Source: Desulfobacula sp.
Lineage (GTDB): Bacteria > Desulfobacterota > Desulfobacteria > Desulfobacterales > Desulfobacteraceae
NCBI RefSeq assembly: GCF_030145145.1
Contig: NZ_JAQYWD010000007.1
Span: 62,001-126,000 of the forward strand
DNA length: 64,000 bases
Reading direction: 5' to 3'
In this document: positions 17,654 to 27,299 of the stretch, in pieces
Layout of the letters: the number at the start of each line of letters is the position of its first letter
How positions within the stretch are numbered: the stretch's first letter is position 1
Notes under the pieces: model-generated
The model's database searches: none
What the model was told of the DNA's origin: nothing
What the model saw: the letters and a program-made list of their open reading frames with translations, nothing else
Made by a program: the position numbers and the translations under genes

Positions 17654-18756
17654 AAATAGACACGCTCTTTATTGATAAGGACCTCCCCTTGACTTTTGAA
17701 ATCGATTACCTGATTTCAAAACTGAAAACCGTTCCGCAATGGATTGATGATCCAAGCAGTGTTTACAATTTTATCACTGCTGCAGATGATCCCATATCAA
17801 AAGCGAAAAAAACGCTTTATATTACCCGGAACAAAGGGGCTGTCATCCGGGAATGCCCGGGAACCAGTTATTATACCTGTTGTGATTATACGATTCTGCA
17901 TGCCGGCACCTTCTGCACCATGGATTGCTCGTATTGCATTCTTCAGGCCTATTTCCATCCGCCGGTCCTGCAATACTTTGCCGGACTTGAAACCCTGGGG
18001 CATACCCTTGAGAAGATGTTCAGCAAAAATAAGATTTTCAGGATCGGAACGGGTGAATATACAGATTCACTGATCTGGGAAAAAGTAAGCCTTTTGCCTG
18101 AATTCCTGGTTAACACATTTGCCCGGCAAAACAATTGTCTGTTGGAGCTTAAAACCAAAACCGTCAATATTGAATCGTTGCTGTCCCTTGATCACAATGG
18201 CAAAACAGTTATTGCCTGGTCATTGAACACCCCGGATGTTATCCGGTCGGAGGAGAAGGGCACAGCATCTCTTACGGCCCGCCTTGAGGCCGCCCGGATA
18301 GCAGAATCAAACGGTTACAGGCTTGCGTTTCATTTTGATCCGCTGGTGATTTATCCGGACTGCGCGCGTCATTATAAAACAGTCATCCAACAGATTTTTG
18401 AATATGTCCGTCCTGAAAGTATTGTATGGATCAGCATCGGTACATTCCGGTTCATGCCCAAACTAAAGCAGATCATTGAAAAACGATTCAACCGGTCCAC
18501 CATTTGTTATGGGGAATTTATCCTTGGCCTGGATAATAAAATGAGATATTTTAAACCCTTGAGAATAGCCCTCTACAAGGAAATTATTTCATGCATAAAA
18601 GAATATGCACCGGATCTGATGGTATATTTTTGTATGGAAGACCAGGAAGTCTGGGAAAAATGCATGGGATTTTTCCCCAAAAAAGAGGGAGAACTTGGAC
18701 GTCTGTTGGATAAAAGTGCGGTAACTCATTGTCATTTGAATTCCAGGCTTCTATAA
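17650..18756 (+). CDS. Radical SAM protein of the spore photoproduct lyase-like family
   Basis: A 368-residue radical SAM enzyme. The cluster motif CTMDCSYC (Cx3Cx2C) sits at about residue 95 in the SPL-typical context AGTFCTMDCSYCILQAYF; the following sequence (RIGTGEYTDSL, ELKTKTVNIESLL, VIAWSLNTP, FHFDPLV) matches SPL-family proteins closely. True SPL repairs UV spore photoproduct, but this organism type does not form spores, so the substrate is unknown. It is translationally coupled to the ParB-like gene, suggesting a joint, possibly DNA-related role. Confidence 0.8.
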   Translation: MKIDTLFIDKDLPLTFEIDYLISKLKTVPQWIDDPSSVYNFITAADDPISKAKKTLYITRNKGAVIRECPGTSYYTCCDYTILHAGTFCTMDCSYCILQAYFHPPVLQYFAGLETLGHTLEKMFSKNKIFRIGTGEYTDSLIWEKVSLLPEFLVNTFARQNNCLLELKTKTVNIESLLSLDHNGKTVIAWSLNTPDVIRSEEKGTASLTARLEAARIAESNGYRLAFHFDPLVIYPDCARHYKTVIQQIFEYVRPESIVWISIGTFRFMPKLKQIIEKRFNRSTICYGEFILGLDNKMRYFKPLRIALYKEIISCIKEYAPDLMVYFCMEDQEVWEKCMGFFPKKEGELGRLLDKSAVTHCHLNSRLL

Positions 18757-18810
18757 CCACCAACAGGTATTTTAAAAAAATCATGATCTGACCTAACCAT
18801 TCAGCAGAAA

Positions 18811-18855
18811 AAAACCGGACAGGTTAAGATATGGTTGTCTCGCCTGTCCGGTTTT
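18811..18855. terminator. Bidirectional terminator
   Basis: A perfect 13-bp inverted repeat (AAAACCGGACAGG at 18811-18823, CCTGTCCGGTTTT at 18843-18855) with A-run and T-run on opposite sides. It separates the convergent SPL-like and EF-G-like genes and can serve both. Confidence 0.85.
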
Positions 18856-18877
18856 GATGGCTTACACTAAACGCTAT

Positions 18878-20953
18878 TTATTTGTTTTCTTCTTTTTCAG
18901 CATTTACCCGGTCAATGACCTTTTGTGCCATATCCCCCGGCACAACATCATATTGTTCAAATGCCATGGTAAATGTCCCTCTGCCACCGGTCATTGAGCT
19001 TAAATCCGGTGCATAACGAAGCATTTCAGCCATGGGAACAAGGGCGTTGATGATTTGCTTATCGCCGTCGGAATCCATGCCCAGAACCCGACCGCGCCTG
19101 GAATTAAGATCCCCCATAATATCACCGGTATTATCTTCCGGCGCCTTTACAGAGACTTTCATGATCGGTTCAAGCAGGGTTGCTTTTGCCTCCACAGCCG
19201 CATTTTTAAAGGCAAGGGATCCTGCCATTTTAAAGGCCATCTCAGATGAATCCACAGAATGATAGGACCCAAAATCAACGGTAACCCTGAAATCCACACA
19301 CGGGAAACCTGCCAGAATACCCGTTTGGGAGGCTTCCCTTACCCCTGCTTCAACCGCAGGGATATAATTTTTGGGGATAACACCACCGACAATTTTATCT
19401 ACAAATTCAAATCCCGATCCACTGGGGAGGGGCTCAAGAACAATCCAGCAGTCACCATACTGACCATGTCCACCCGATTGTTTTTTGTGTTTCCCCTGAA
19501 CCCGGATTTTTTTCTTAAAGGTTTCACGATAGGCCACTTTTGGTGTTTCAATGTCCATGCCCACGTTAAATTTTCTTAGAATTTTTTCAGCGGTTACCTC
19601 AATATGAACAAGACCCCTTCCGGACAGAATGGTCTGTTTGGTTTCTTTATTCCTATCCAGCAAAAGTCCGGTATCTTCTTCAAGAATTTTTCTGATGGCT
19701 TCGTGGATTTTGTCTTCATCACTTTTCGCTTTGGGTGAGATGGCAAAAGAGATAACCGGGGGCATCGGCTTGGGGGCTGGGATCTGAATTTCTTTTCCAC
19801 CGGTCAAGGTGTCACCGGTCAGGGTTTCTTTTAATTTGGCCACGGCAACGATGGAGCCCGGAAGGGCACTGGTAATGGTTTTTTGTTCCTTGCCGGCAAT
19901 CTCAAGCAATTGTGAAAATCTCTCTTTTGTATCTTTTGTCGTATTAACGATATTCCCTTCTTTTCCAAGGGTGCCTGAAATCACTCTGAACAGGGAAAGT
20001 CTTCCGGCATAGGGATCAACAATGGTGTTGAAAACAAATCCGCAGAATTCTGCATTCGGATCAGGCGATACAATAACCTCTTCTCCTTTGTCATCAATGG
20101 CTATCCAGTCTCCTCTGTCAAGGGGTGACGGCATATAATCATTGATAAAATCGGATATGGTTTCAACACCGATCATTTTTGTGGCGGAACAACAAATAGC
20201 CGGATAAAACTGAGCATCGATAATCCCCTGTCTGAAGGTTGCTTTGAGTTCGTCCTCTGAAATTTTTTCACCTTCCAGATATTTTTCAAGTAGGTCATCA
20301 TTGAGTTCCGCTATATTCTCAATAAATTCTTCTTTTGCCATTTCAATATCATCTGACATGTCAGAAGGAATATCAATCTTGCCGGGTTTTCCATCCGCAT
20401 CATACGCATAGGCCTGGCCTGAAATTATATTTACAAACCCTTTAAAATCATTTTCCGCACCGATGGGGTAGCAAATGGGGAAGATCTTTTTTTTCAGTGC
20501 TGTTTTGCAGGCCTCGATACTGGTTGTATAATCCGCTCTTTCACGGTCTAGCTTATTGACGATAACAAAACCGGGTAAATGATATTCCAGGGCACTGGCG
20601 GCAGCTTCTTCGGTCATGGCGGAAGGGCCGCCAACACCGTCAATCACAAATGCCATGCAATCTGCGACAGGAAAGCATGTTTTCGCAGCAGAGAAAAAAT
20701 TCTGATCACCAGGGGTATCCATCAACGTAATCGTATGTTTATTATGCGTATACTTGATAAATGATGTATTAATACTCTGCTGTTTCCTTGTTTCTTCAGG
20801 CTGAAAGTCCATGACGGTATTGCCTTCTTCAACCTTTCCAAGACGATTGGTAACTCCGGCTTTAAATAACATAGCCTCAGCAAGACTTGTCTTGCCTGCA
20901 CCTCCATGGCCCGCCAGAGCAACATTTCTCATGCTTTTAATGTCTTCGCTCAT
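18878..20953 (-). CDS. Elongation factor G-like GTPase
   Basis: Translational GTPase of the EF-G fold (691 residues). G1 is GHGGAGKTS, G3 is DTPGDQNF (usual DTPGH), G4 is NKLD. The switch I region (FQPEETRKQQSINTSF) lacks the RGITI element of canonical EF-G and matches the EF-G-like/EF-G II group. Domains II-V follow, including the domain IV segment KHKKQSGGHGQYGD and the domain V end. No rpsL/rpsG/tuf genes are nearby, supporting a paralogue rather than the main fusA. Its role (recycling, stress or rescue) is not determinable here. Confidence 0.88.
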   Translation of the reverse strand: MSEDIKSMRNVALAGHGGAGKTSLAEAMLFKAGVTNRLGKVEEGNTVMDFQPEETRKQQSINTSFIKYTHNKHTITLMDTPGDQNFFSAAKTCFPVADCMAFVIDGVGGPSAMTEEAAASALEYHLPGFVIVNKLDRERADYTTSIEACKTALKKKIFPICYPIGAENDFKGFVNIISGQAYAYDADGKPGKIDIPSDMSDDIEMAKEEFIENIAELNDDLLEKYLEGEKISEDELKATFRQGIIDAQFYPAICCSATKMIGVETISDFINDYMPSPLDRGDWIAIDDKGEEVIVSPDPNAEFCGFVFNTIVDPYAGRLSLFRVISGTLGKEGNIVNTTKDTKERFSQLLEIAGKEQKTITSALPGSIVAVAKLKETLTGDTLTGGKEIQIPAPKPMPPVISFAISPKAKSDEDKIHEAIRKILEEDTGLLLDRNKETKQTILSGRGLVHIEVTAEKILRKFNVGMDIETPKVAYRETFKKKIRVQGKHKKQSGGHGQYGDCWIVLEPLPSGSGFEFVDKIVGGVIPKNYIPAVEAGVREASQTGILAGFPCVDFRVTVDFGSYHSVDSSEMAFKMAGSLAFKNAAVEAKATLLEPIMKVSVKAPEDNTGDIMGDLNSRRGRVLGMDSDGDKQIINALVPMAEMLRYAPDLSSMTGGRGTFTMAFEQYDVVPGDMAQKVIDRVNAEKEENK

Positions 20954-21022
20954 TACTGCTCCTCATAAACAATTAATAAAAAGTTATATTTAAATAATAA
21001 AATTTAAATAAAATTAATAGTG

Positions 21023-21796
21023 TTATTTTAAATTTTCTTTAAAAGTTAAGGATATAATATACTCTTTATTTCCCTTTGGACCTGAAATAGGGGAGGGGAC
21101 CACCTGGTTTATTTGATACCCTTTGTCGGTAAAAAAACCTTTTAGGTCTTTTATCACGTGTTCCCTGATTTCAGGATCCTTTATAACACCACCCTTGCCA
21201 ACATTTTTTTTCCCTGCTTCAAACTGCGGTTTAATCAATGCTAAAATCTGTGTGCCGTCTCTCATAAATTTTTCCGCAGCGGGGATAACCACCTTGAGTG
21301 AGATAAATGACGTATCCGCCACAATGACATCCATTTTTTCATTGATCACTTCATAGGGCATATGTCGGATATTGGTTCTTTCAATCACCACCACTCTTTT
21401 ATCTTGTCTCAAAGACCAGTCAAACTGACCATATCCCACATCCACAGCATATACTTTGCCGGCCCCGAATTGAAGCAGACAATCGGTGAACCCACCGGTG
21501 GAAGCACCAATATCAAGGCAGGTGAATCCTTTTACGGATATAGGAATGCTCTTTAGGGCCTTTTCAAGTTTCAGTCCCCCCCGACTGACAAACGGATTAT
21601 CATCCTGCTTTACAATGACGATTGCATCCTGGGCAATCAACGCACCGGGTTTATCCGAGGGCATGTCATTTACAAATACTTTGCCTGCCATGATTAAGGC
21701 TTTTGCCCGGTGCCGGGATTTAACCAACCCCTTTTCAACGATCAGGCAATCAAGCCTGGTTTTATTCTTTATGCCTCGATTAAAATTGATGGCCAT
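21023..21796 (-). CDS. tlyA: TlyA-family rRNA 2'-O-methyltransferase/hemolysin-like
   Basis: S4 RNA-binding domain (about 10-70, TRLDCLIVEKGLVKSRHRAKALIMAGKV truncated here as TRLDCLIVEKGL) joined to an FtsJ-type methyltransferase domain (SAM loop CLDIGASTGGFTDCLLQ; VYAVDVGYGQ). In other bacteria TlyA methylates 16S/23S rRNA cytidines. The start at 21796 is chosen because GGA lies 5 nt upstream; it overlaps the dxs end by 17 nt. Association with dxs-ispA-xseBA is common in proteobacteria. Confidence 0.88.
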   Translation of the reverse strand: MAINFNRGIKNKTRLDCLIVEKGLVKSRHRAKALIMAGKVFVNDMPSDKPGALIAQDAIVIVKQDDNPFVSRGGLKLEKALKSIPISVKGFTCLDIGASTGGFTDCLLQFGAGKVYAVDVGYGQFDWSLRQDKRVVVIERTNIRHMPYEVINEKMDVIVADTSFISLKVVIPAAEKFMRDGTQILALIKPQFEAGKKNVGKGGVIKDPEIREHVIKDLKGFFTDKGYQINQVVPSPISGPKGNKEYIISLTFKENLK

Positions 21797-23663
21797 GTAA
21801 TTCCATTGCGGTGGATACAATCGTTGAATGGTCGATGCCATAATCTTTTCTTAAAATATCCTGGGGACCATGTTCAACAAATTTATTTTTAATACCAATC
21901 CGTTTGAGGGAAAATCCTGTCACACCCTCATCCGTTAACATTTCCAAAACAGCAGATCCGAATCCACCATCCAGGACATGTTCTTCCACTGTGATAATTT
22001 TTTTTATTTTCATTGCATATTCTACCATCAGAACCGCATCAAGGGGCTTGACAAATCTTGCATTGATAATTGTTGCATGAATCCCTGATTCTTTCAGTTG
22101 CTTGTCAGCTTTGAGGGCTTCGCATACGGATTTTCCGATGGCAATGATCAACAGATCATCCCCTTCACAGATCACTTGGCCTTTCCCCATTTCCAGCGGT
22201 TTTGGATTGTCCTCAATTTCAACGCCTTCTCCTGTTCCCCGGGGGTATCGAATGGCCACAGGACCGGTATGCTGGATGGCGGTAACCAGCATTCTCGCCA
22301 GTTCATTTTCATCTTTTGGTGACATAATGGTCATGTTTGGCATGCAGCGAAGATATGCATAATCAAAAAGGCCATGATGTGTGGGGCCGTCTTCGCCAAC
22401 AATGCCGCCCCGGTCAATGGCAAATACAACGGGATGGGCATCAATACAGACATCGTGCAGGATCTGATCAAAGGCTCTTTGTAAAAATGTTGAATAAATG
22501 GCCACAACCGGTTTTAATCCCCTGGAAGCAAGCCCTGCTGAAAATGTTACGGCATGCTGTTCTGCAATCCCCACATCAAAAAACCGGTCCGGGTACAGGT
22601 TTGAAAATTCGATCAATCCGGTTCCCTCGGGCATGGCAGCTGTCACGGCAACAATTTTCTCATTCGCCCGGGCTAGTGTAACCATATGAGAACCAAACAC
22701 CTGGGTGTACGTGGGAATACCGTTGGATTTTTTTGTGCTCTTTCCGGTATCCACGGCAAACGACCCCACGCCATGGAAATATACCGGATTTTTCTCAGCC
22801 GGTTCATATCCCTTGCCTTTGACCGTTGTAACATGCAGAAGAATAGGATCTGCAGGGTTTTTAATATTGTTTAGAATATCGATGAGATGATCCAGGTTAT
22901 GTCCGTCAATGGGACCGAAATAATCAAAATTAAAGGCTTCAAACAACATCCCCGGTGTCATAAATGTTTTAAACGACTCTTCAGATCGTTTGGCAATATT
23001 ATACATGTCAGCACCAATTTTTGGTAAAGACTTTAAAAAGGCACCGAACTGATTTCTCATGGTCTGGAGATATCTGGCTGAAAAAGTACGGCTTAATAAA
23101 GAAGACAAGGCACCCACATTAGGGGAAATGGACATATCATTATCGTTCAAAATAACAATAAGGTTGCGTTTTTTCAACTCTCCGGTCTGGTTCAATCCTT
23201 CATAGGCCAACCCTGCGGTCAGAGAGCCGTCTCCGATGACCGAAATAACATCAGAATCGTCCTTGTTTAAATGTTTGCCATAACAGATCCCAAGTCCTGC
23301 AGAAATTGAGGTTGAGGAATGCCCCACCGTGAATCCGTCATAGGGGCTCTCTTTTATTTTTGAAAATCCCGAGATGCCTTTATACCGGCGAAGGGTATCA
23401 AAGTGGTCATTCCTTCCGGTAAGCAGCTTGTGGGCATAGGATTGATGTCCGACATCCCATATTAATGTATCCTCCGGCAAATTAAAAACATAATGAATTG
23501 CCAGCGTCAACTCCACAGCCCCAAGGCTTGAGGCCAGATGCCCGCCGTTTTTTGAAACCACATCAATGATCCGTTTGCGAATCTCTCCGGCCAGGAGTTT
23601 CAGTTCTTGTCTGGAAAGTTGTTTAATATCTTTGGACGTTTTTATTTGTTCAAGAAAACTCAA
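21780..23663 (-). CDS. dxs: 1-deoxy-D-xylulose-5-phosphate synthase
   Basis: Thiamine diphosphate enzyme that condenses pyruvate and glyceraldehyde 3-phosphate in the first step of the MEP isoprenoid pathway. The 627 residues carry DVGHQSYAHKLLTGR, the ThDP motif GDGSLTAGLAYEGLN...ILNDNDMSIS, the glutamate region VGIAEQHAVTFSAGLA and the C-terminal transketolase domain. It starts with TTG. It is followed by tlyA and preceded by ispA, an isoprenoid partner. Confidence 0.97.
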   Translation of the reverse strand: MSFLEQIKTSKDIKQLSRQELKLLAGEIRKRIIDVVSKNGGHLASSLGAVELTLAIHYVFNLPEDTLIWDVGHQSYAHKLLTGRNDHFDTLRRYKGISGFSKIKESPYDGFTVGHSSTSISAGLGICYGKHLNKDDSDVISVIGDGSLTAGLAYEGLNQTGELKKRNLIVILNDNDMSISPNVGALSSLLSRTFSARYLQTMRNQFGAFLKSLPKIGADMYNIAKRSEESFKTFMTPGMLFEAFNFDYFGPIDGHNLDHLIDILNNIKNPADPILLHVTTVKGKGYEPAEKNPVYFHGVGSFAVDTGKSTKKSNGIPTYTQVFGSHMVTLARANEKIVAVTAAMPEGTGLIEFSNLYPDRFFDVGIAEQHAVTFSAGLASRGLKPVVAIYSTFLQRAFDQILHDVCIDAHPVVFAIDRGGIVGEDGPTHHGLFDYAYLRCMPNMTIMSPKDENELARMLVTAIQHTGPVAIRYPRGTGEGVEIEDNPKPLEMGKGQVICEGDDLLIIAIGKSVCEALKADKQLKESGIHATIINARFVKPLDAVLMVEYAMKIKKIITVEEHVLDGGFGSAVLEMLTDEGVTGFSLKRIGIKNKFVEHGPQDILRKDYGIDHSTIVSTAMELHGHQF

Positions 23664-23689
23664 AATTTATCAACCTCAATTTCTTTTTT

Positions 23690-24604
23690 TTAATGGTCCC
23701 TGTTAATAATATAGGTGGCAATCGCTCTTAAAGGGGTTGCGGTTTCATCAAAGGATGATATCACATCAATGGCATTTTCAATGAGTTGTTTGGCATATTT
23801 TTTTGATGCCGCCAATCCAATGATTGCGGGAAAGGTCATTTTATCATTTATTACATCAGATCCGGCAGATTTTCCCATGATTTCCGGATTCCCTTCAATG
23901 TTTAAAATATCATCTACAACCTGAAACGCGAGACCGATTTGATCGGCATAATAAACTAATTTTACAATCGTTTCCGGATCAGCCCCGACACTGATGGCAC
24001 CCGCCTCAACGCTAACAGTGATTAATTTGCCGGTTTTCAGGGCATGTATCTTCTTTAGATGGCTGAAGCGATCATTTTGTTCCAATTGATACGACTGCAT
24101 ATCCAGTATCTGTCCCTCAACCATGCCTTGAATTCCGGCAGCATTTGAAATTCTGGCGATCAATTGAAGTCTTGTGGTATCGTCCGGATAGATGTCAAAA
24201 AAGGGTTCTGGTTGTGATATCACATTAAATGCATGGGTCAGTAATGCATCTCCAGCCAGTATGGCAGTGGTTTCAGAAAACTGTTTATGACAGGTGGGTA
24301 TGCCGCGCCTTAAATCATCATCATCCATGGCAGGCAGGTCATCATGAATCAGAGAATAGGTATGGATCATTTCAATGGCACAGCAGGCGGGCAGGGCAGG
24401 CAGGAAATCTTTTCCACAGGCCTGGGCCGCAGCCATTGACAAAATAGGCCGCAGCCGTTTTCCTTTGGCCATAAGGGAATGGCCCATGGCCATAATCAAT
24501 TCCCGCTGTTGATCATACGGCTGAAGAATCCGTTCTAAATACTGTTGGATCAGTGATTGCTTTTCATCCAGGTATTGCCGCAGGTTAAACGCCACATTAT
24601 TCAT
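23690..24604 (-). CDS. ispA: Polyprenyl (farnesyl/geranylgeranyl) diphosphate synthase
   Basis: Chain-elongating prenyltransferase. The two aspartate-rich motifs are DDLPAMDDDDLRRG and DDILN (in VVDDILNIEG). The GKRLRP and LIHDDLPAMD contexts fit the IspA group. ATG 24604 is taken, since the longer reading would use TTG inside the xseB end; it overlaps the xseB stop by a few bases. Supplies C15/C20 diphosphates downstream of dxs. The C-terminus is typical but a little short. Confidence 0.93.
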   Translation of the reverse strand: MNNVAFNLRQYLDEKQSLIQQYLERILQPYDQQRELIMAMGHSLMAKGKRLRPILSMAAAQACGKDFLPALPACCAIEMIHTYSLIHDDLPAMDDDDLRRGIPTCHKQFSETTAILAGDALLTHAFNVISQPEPFFDIYPDDTTRLQLIARISNAAGIQGMVEGQILDMQSYQLEQNDRFSHLKKIHALKTGKLITVSVEAGAISVGADPETIVKLVYYADQIGLAFQVVDDILNIEGNPEIMGKSAGSDVINDKMTFPAIIGLAASKKYAKQLIENAIDVISSFDETATPLRAIATYIINRDH

Positions 24605-24824
24605 CTTCAAATGGCTCTTCTTTCAAATTACCCTCCCGGTCCTTGGTCAACAGGGATATTTTTTTTTCTGTCTTGTCTAAAAGATCAAGGCAATATTTTG
24701 ACTGTTTCATCCCTGATTCATATTTTTTAACGGCATCTTCCAGGGAAAGGTCCCCGGATTCCATTTGTCTTACAATTTCTTCAAGCTCTTTTAACGCAGC
24801 CTCAAATGATTTTTTTTTCGTCAT
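24597..24824 (-). CDS. xseB: Exonuclease VII small subunit
   Basis: 75 residues, a helical hairpin matching XseB (FEAALKELEEIVRQMESGDLSLEDAVKKYESG). Several copies bind the large subunit XseA to form exonuclease VII, which degrades single-stranded DNA. Overlaps xseA by 23 nt upstream and ispA downstream, consistent with coupled translation. An acidic tail ends in EDE. Confidence 0.95.
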   Translation of the reverse strand: MTKKKSFEAALKELEEIVRQMESGDLSLEDAVKKYESGMKQSKYCLDLLDKTEKKISLLTKDREGNLKEEPFEDE

Positions 24825-26163
24825 TTGTCTTTTCCACCCTTGTAATCAGTCGTCCTTTAGAAAGAATAATTTCTATTTGATCATTTTTTTTTACATGGCC
24901 CGAATGGGTAATAACGCGTTTGTCAGACACAAACCTTGAGATACTGTATCCTCTGCTTAAAACAGCTGCCGGGTTCAGCGCCTGAAGTTGAGAACTCAAT
25001 TCCCGGTGATTTGTTTTTATCTGTTGAAATTTATGTTGAAAATGATGGGTCAAAGCGGTGGAGAGTGTTTTAACCTGTCGCTTGTAATCTGCAACCCTGT
25101 TCGCCGGCTGTTGGGAAAGAAGGCTTTCAGATAACCAGTGAAGTTTCCCTTTTTTATAGTGTAAAGAACGCCGCATCATGTTGATTAATCGGGATTCATA
25201 GTCTTCAAGCCTGAATCTAAAATCATAAACAATTGTTTCAGGGTTTTTTAATCTGGAAATCAAATGAAAAATCATCTGGTGGTCGGCACGAAGTTTTTTA
25301 TTGATCGCAGTATTTAGCGTTGCCTGCAATTTAGAAACCGCTTGAACCAGGTTTTTTTTATCAGGCAGGGCAAGCTCAGCAGCTGCAGAAGGGGTTGGCG
25401 CTCTGAGATCCGCAACAAAATCAGCAATGGTAAAATCAGTCTCATGGCCAATACCTGTAATAACAGGTATGTCAGAACGAAAAATGGCGGTTGCCACCAT
25501 CTCGGAATTAAATGCAGCCAGATCTTCCAAGGATCCGCCACCCCGGGCAAGCAGGATTACATCTGAGCGTTTAAGTTGATTGACACGGTTGATGGCCTCA
25601 CAGATGTCATTCTCCGATCCATCTCCCTGGACGTTTACCGGAAAGATGTCAAGACGGCAGTTTGAAAACCGTCTTTTGGCAACTATGATAATATCTCGGA
25701 CAGCCGCCCCGGTTCCGGAAGTAATCACACTGATGGCAGACGGTAAAAAAGGGATCTGTCGTTTATGTTTATCGTCAAAAAATCCTTTTTCAGATAATTT
25801 TCTTTTCAGCTGTTCAAAGGCAACCTGCATGGAACCGGCACCTTCGGGTTCCAAATGCTCAAAAATGAGTTGATAAGACCCCCGGGGTTCATAAAGGGTA
25901 AGTCTTGCCAAGCCATTAATTTTCATACCGTTTTCAGGTTTGAACCTTAAATTGCGTTTTTGATTCTTGAACATCACGGCATTGATGATGGCCTGCTGGT
26001 CTTTTAAAGAAAAATAAGAATGACCTGAAGCGGGCACGGCATAATTGGAAATTTCACCGGTGACCCATACAAAGGGATAGGTGTTTTCTAAAAGGGATTT
26101 GATTTCCCTTGTTAATTTAGAAACAGTATAAATTTGTCCGGTTTTTTTTTCTGCCATAATCAT
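24802..26163 (-). CDS. xseA: Exonuclease VII large subunit
   Basis: Catalytic subunit of exonuclease VII. An OB-fold N-terminal domain (YTVSKLTREIKSLLE, FVWVTGEISNY) is followed by the catalytic domain (VITSGTGAAVRDII, LLARGGGSLEDLAAFN, PVITGIGHETDFTIADFVADLRAPTPSAAAE) and a long coiled-coil C-terminus. About 453 residues with the start at the ATG at 26163; an upstream in-frame ATG (26220) would add 19 residues that look unlike the family. Confidence 0.93.
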   Translation of the reverse strand: MIMAEKKTGQIYTVSKLTREIKSLLENTYPFVWVTGEISNYAVPASGHSYFSLKDQQAIINAVMFKNQKRNLRFKPENGMKINGLARLTLYEPRGSYQLIFEHLEPEGAGSMQVAFEQLKRKLSEKGFFDDKHKRQIPFLPSAISVITSGTGAAVRDIIIVAKRRFSNCRLDIFPVNVQGDGSENDICEAINRVNQLKRSDVILLARGGGSLEDLAAFNSEMVATAIFRSDIPVITGIGHETDFTIADFVADLRAPTPSAAAELALPDKKNLVQAVSKLQATLNTAINKKLRADHQMIFHLISRLKNPETIVYDFRFRLEDYESRLINMMRRSLHYKKGKLHWLSESLLSQQPANRVADYKRQVKTLSTALTHHFQHKFQQIKTNHRELSSQLQALNPAAVLSRGYSISRFVSDKRVITHSGHVKKNDQIEIILSKGRLITRVEKTNDEKKII

Positions 26164-26381
26164 TATATAACCAAGTAGAATGCAAAGTTTATATATATAA
26201 AACAAAGCCGCTTTTTTCACAATAAAATTATTTTTTAACCCTGTGAGCAGACTTTTTAACAGGACTGAAACATTGGGGTAAAATCGACCCAGTTCTTTAA
26301 GGTCTGATAATATATATTATGTTAACTTTTTTATCGATGACTGCCTGGAGCCCTTATTCAACACTTAACTAAATTGTAATC

Positions 26382-26409
26382 TTGAAATCCTGCCCTTTCG
26401 TGTTATATT
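26382..26409 (+). promoter_or_regulatory. Probable sigma-70 promoter for the BI-1 gene
   Basis: TTGAAA at 26382 and TATATT at 26404 with a 16-bp spacer, about 44 bp upstream of the start codon. The gene then has a strong TGGAGGA ribosome site at 26440-26446. Confidence 0.4.
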
Positions 26410-26452
26410 AAGGTTCAAATGCTAACGTTATTAACTTTTTTGGAGGAACAAA

Positions 26453-27160
26453 ATGGATTCAACATCAGCTTTTTCACAAAATACCGTACTTGTAAAAACA
26501 AATTCATTTATTAGAAGCGTATATAACTGGATGGCCATTGCTTTGGCCCTTACAGGGTTTACCGCATATTATGTCTCTCACAACGAGACCATGCGTGAGC
26601 TGGTATACGGAACTCCCGGTTTGATCATGATACTGATTTTTGCAGAGCTGGGATTTGTCTTTTTCCTGAGTGCAAGGATTCAAAAAATACAAGCAACCAC
26701 AGCAACGGCATTGTTTACAATCTACTCGATCTTGAATGGTGTGACAATGTCCTACATTTTTCTGCGCTATACAGCCACGTCCATTGTCTCTACATTCTTG
26801 ATCTGTTCGGTTACCTTTCTTGCCTGCAGTGTGTATGGAATGGTCACCAAAAAAGATTTGACCTCCCTGGGCGGTTTCATGTTCATGGGGCTCATTGGTA
26901 TTGTCATTGCCTCGGTTGTCAATATTTTCCTGCAGAGCTCAGCCATGCAGATGATGATATCGTATATCGGGGTGGTTGTATTCATCGGCCTGACAGCCTA
27001 TGACACCCAGAAATTAAAAACCATGTCAGCCACGATTCCCAACAATGCATCCGGTGCAATGATCCGAAAAGGTGCTTTAATGGGGGCGCTTTCCTTATAT
27101 CTTGATTTTATCAACATGTTTATTATGATGCTTCACATTTTTGGCGGTAGCAGGGATTAA
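26453..27160 (+). CDS. Bax inhibitor-1/YccA family membrane protein
   Basis: 235-residue integral membrane protein with seven predicted transmembrane segments. Family features: a long basic N-terminus, VYNWMAIALALTGFTAYYVS, and the C-terminal YDTQKLK followed by LYLDFINMFIMMLHIFGG. Bacterial relatives (YccA, YbhL) are FtsH-modulating or ion-leak proteins; the role in this organism is not known. Monocistronic by its own promoter and terminator. Confidence 0.92.
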   Translation: MDSTSAFSQNTVLVKTNSFIRSVYNWMAIALALTGFTAYYVSHNETMRELVYGTPGLIMILIFAELGFVFFLSARIQKIQATTATALFTIYSILNGVTMSYIFLRYTATSIVSTFLICSVTFLACSVYGMVTKKDLTSLGGFMFMGLIGIVIASVVNIFLQSSAMQMMISYIGVVVFIGLTAYDTQKLKTMSATIPNNASGAMIRKGALMGALSLYLDFINMFIMMLHIFGGSRD

Positions 27161-27196
27161 GTTTCGGTAAGACTGTATTTCAGTAAATAAAAAGAG

Positions 27197-27230
27197 ACGG
27201 GCAGTTGATTGACATTGACTGCCCGTTTTT
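27197..27230 (+). terminator. Rho-independent terminator after the BI-1 gene
   Basis: ACGGGCAGT (27197-27205) pairs with ACTGCCCGT (27218-27226) and is followed by TTTT. It ends the plus-strand gene at 27160; the downstream gene is on the other strand. Confidence 0.85.
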
Positions 27231-27299
27231 ATTTGGTGCCTGACCGGAAACGCTTTTTTTGGGCGGCTCATAGAGGAGCTATGCTCAAACAAAAACTAT

